From Pseudomonadota bacterium (GTDB lineage: Bacteria; Pseudomonadota; Gammaproteobacteria; UBA6186; Azoamicaceae), in NCBI GenBank assembly GCA_021848375.1, contig JAJZUR010000059.1, forward strand, positions 1 to 8,748: a stretch of DNA of 8,748 nucleotides, in the 5' to 3' direction. Below are positions 7,347 to 8,748 of this stretch, piece after piece (the stretch's first letter is position 1; each line of letters opens with the position of its first letter). The translations under genes were made by a program, and so were the position numbers. The notes beneath the pieces were generated by a model that saw only the letters and a program-made list of their open reading frames with translations, made no database searches and had not been told where the DNA came from.

Positions 7347-7958
7347 ATGAAGCTATATTATTCTAAAGGAGCATGTTCGCTTGGAGTACGTATCACCCTC
7401 CATGAACTCGACATTCCTTGTGAATTTGAATCCGTTAACTTTAAAACGAAACAAACTGAATCCGGCGCAGATTTTTTAAAAATTAATCCTAAGGGCTATG
7501 TGCCAACGCTTGTGACCAATAAGCATGAAATCCTTACCGAAAATATGGTCATCCAACAATATTTAGCAGATGAGTTTAAAGCAGCCGAATTATTACCCCC
7601 CATTGGCACTATCCAACGTTATCGGGTATTAGAGTGGTTGAATTACGTTAGTACCGAGTTACATAAAGGCTGTGGCCCATTATTTAATTCAAAACTCGCA
7701 AAAGAAGTAAAAGATACTTTTTTTATTCCAGATTTCAAAAATAAACTAAGCTTTGTCGATCAAAAATTAAGTGAAAATCAATATATTACGCAAGATCATT
7801 TCACTGTGGCTGATAGTTATTTATTTGTGATTTTAACCTGGCTGCCACATTTTCAATTCAATCTCTCCGAATGGAAGAATTTGTCCCGCTACTTTTCCGA
7901 GCTTTCCAAAAGGAAATCGGTCGCAAAGGCGTTGCAGGAAGAAAATCTTACGGTTTAG
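7347..7958 (+). CDS. gstA: Glutathione S-transferase, beta class
   Basis: Cytosolic enzyme that conjugates or reduces substrates with glutathione, usually in detoxification or peroxide defence; the natural substrate cannot be told from sequence. The 203 residues match the family length (E. coli GstA 201). The N-terminal thioredoxin-like domain (1-77) carries the beta-class cysteine Cys10 in GACSL, the cis-proline Pro53 in YVPTL and TEN (64-66) followed by the helix MVIQQYLAD. The helical C-terminal domain (about 85-200) has the conserved WLNY..TELHKG stretch with His106 and Lys107, plus the folding N-cap FTVADSY (152-158). Asn66 replaces the Gly found at the equivalent position of E. coli GstA (LTEG), a minor variation. 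It is divergent from sucA and ends 7 bp from the convergent gene, with no visible terminator between them. Confidence 0.93.
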   Translation: MKLYYSKGACSLGVRITLHELDIPCEFESVNFKTKQTESGADFLKINPKGYVPTLVTNKHEILTENMVIQQYLADEFKAAELLPPIGTIQRYRVLEWLNYVSTELHKGCGPLFNSKLAKEVKDTFFIPDFKNKLSFVDQKLSENQYITQDHFTVADSYLFVILTWLPHFQFNLSEWKNLSRYFSELSKRKSVAKALQEENLTV

Positions 7959-7965
7959 ATCTGCC

Positions 7966-8604
7966 TTAATTTAATTGTGTTCCTTTCTTAATTTTAAAGC
8001 ACACATTTTCTGGAAGCTTCATGGGACCGGAAATAGAAAGCTCAGAACCTTTTTGTTCAATCTTCGCACCTTGGTTTCGCAAATAATTAACCGCAGCTCT
8101 ATCTTTCAAGTAAAACATACCATCTTTTTTTAAGAGCGCCAAATCTCCCTCGCTTTCTAACGTCTGATCTGAAGTTAACTCTACAATGGTTTTTAATACT
8201 TGGCTATTCTGCCTCGCCATAACAGTATCCGTAGCCTTTTGACAAACCTGCTCAATACCCTTAAACAAACCTTCTGGTACTAATTGTTTGTTAATATTTT
8301 GTAATTGCTTTATATCATTTAAAAAATTCTCTATTTCTTGTAACATTTTTTGAAAATTGGGTGTTTCTTCTAATAAATGGACTCCCAAAGCTTCTCTTAC
8401 TTTTTTTAATTGTAAATTAATATAACTTGACATTAACTTATCATAAAATGGACCATCAATACTTCGCGTTTGTGACGTGGCGCTTGCAAACATAATGGTG
8501 CTTATAACGCCAAGCATTTCTTTTTTATCATGTCTTCTATCATAAACATATTGGAAGATTGCTTTTTGGGAAGAAGTTAGCGCTTCTTTTTTTAGCGATT
8601 TCAT
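7966..8604 (-). CDS. Hypothetical protein, 212 residues, unrecognised
   Basis: I do not recognise this protein. The ATG at 8602-8604 is preceded on its strand by GGAGAA, about ten bases away, a slightly long but acceptable spacing. The product is Lys- and Gln-rich, with no signal peptide and no membrane segment beyond a short hydrophobic patch at 31-41. Residues 55-145 look largely helical, with a possible short amphipathic coiled-coil around 84-108 (FQKMLQEIENFLNDIKQLQ). Residues 155-210 look mixed or beta-rich (alternating hydrophobics, SELSISGP). By hand count the gene is about 34% G+C, below the suc genes. It converges on the glutathione transferase gene with a 7-bp gap. If the organism is an intracellular Legionellales relative, a secreted effector is possible, but nothing in the sequence proves it. 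The open frame, start site and codon-like composition support a real gene. Confidence 0.7.
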   Translation of the reverse strand: MKSLKKEALTSSQKAIFQYVYDRRHDKKEMLGVISTIMFASATSQTRSIDGPFYDKLMSSYINLQLKKVREALGVHLLEETPNFQKMLQEIENFLNDIKQLQNINKQLVPEGLFKGIEQVCQKATDTVMARQNSQVLKTIVELTSDQTLESEGDLALLKKDGMFYLKDRAAVNYLRNQGAKIEQKGSELSISGPMKLPENVCFKIKKGTQLN

Positions 8605-8748
8605 AGTCGATTTTCTCCATAACTATTAATACGTAATAACTACCATAAAAAAATATAGTATGTCAATTTATAATTTTAGGTAAAAATCTTACTGTTAAGA
8701 TATTATATTCTGAAGAATTCGAGCCAGAGCCAGTTTTTTAAATTAAAC
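8605..8748. other. Non-coding upstream region of the 212-residue gene
   Basis: Very AT-rich, with no credible open frame on either strand. On the minus strand a perfect TTGACA occurs (8661-8666), but no matching -10 stands 16-18 bp downstream. A TATAAT-like box lies farther up (about 8702-8707) without a -35. A small tandem duplication, GAGCCA twice, is at 8721-8732. Whatever gene lies to the right is outside the window. Confidence 0.4.

Noticed and set aside
8637..8666. Promoter of the orphan gene based on TTGACA at 8661-8666
   Set aside because: The -35 is perfect on the minus strand, but the sequences at 16-18 bp spacing (GTAGTT, TAGTTA) match the -10 consensus poorly, so no promoter is called.

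Overview
The window looks like a moderately AT-rich gammaproteobacterial chromosome. The succinyl-CoA synthetase and 2-oxoglutarate dehydrogenase proteins match the E. coli versions closely, down to residue numbering for the SucC metal ligands and within one residue for the SucD phosphohistidine. Together with the G+C content (low 40s % in the suc genes, about a third in the last gene, both estimated by hand), this would fit a member of the Legionellales/Coxiellaceae-like group. That placement is an inference and not proven here.

Left part (1-985): the C-terminal part of a tyrosine-recombinase integrase, cut by the window edge, runs rightward and stops about 90 bp short of the 3' end of a tRNA-Lys(UUU) gene on the opposite strand. 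This is the classic layout of a mobile element integrated at the 3' end of a tRNA gene. The element would extend leftward out of view. The tRNA has its own good promoter.

Middle (1064-7185): a tightly packed minus-strand operon, sucA-sucB-sucC-sucD. It encodes the E1 and E2 subunits of 2-oxoglutarate dehydrogenase followed by both subunits of succinyl-CoA synthetase, so it covers 2-oxoglutarate to succinyl-CoA to succinate in the TCA cycle. Gaps are 10 bp (sucA-sucB) and 20 bp (sucB-sucC), and sucC-sucD overlap by 4 bp (ATGA). The E3 subunit (lpd) and the sdh genes are not in this window. A plausible sigma-70 promoter lies just upstream of sucA, next to two adjoining short palindromes.

Right part (7186-8748): a beta-class glutathione S-transferase gene is divergent from sucA and has a very strong ribosome binding site. 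It converges, only 7 bp apart, on an unrecognised, AT-richer minus-strand gene encoding a 212-residue soluble protein. The last 144 bp hold only that gene's upstream region.

Most of the window is ordinary core metabolism, and I found no clear case for a new multi-gene system. The points deserving a second look are the integrase (Lys in place of the second catalytic Arg, a possible early stop, direct repeats next to the tRNA), the palindromes at the suc promoter, and the orphan gene at the right.
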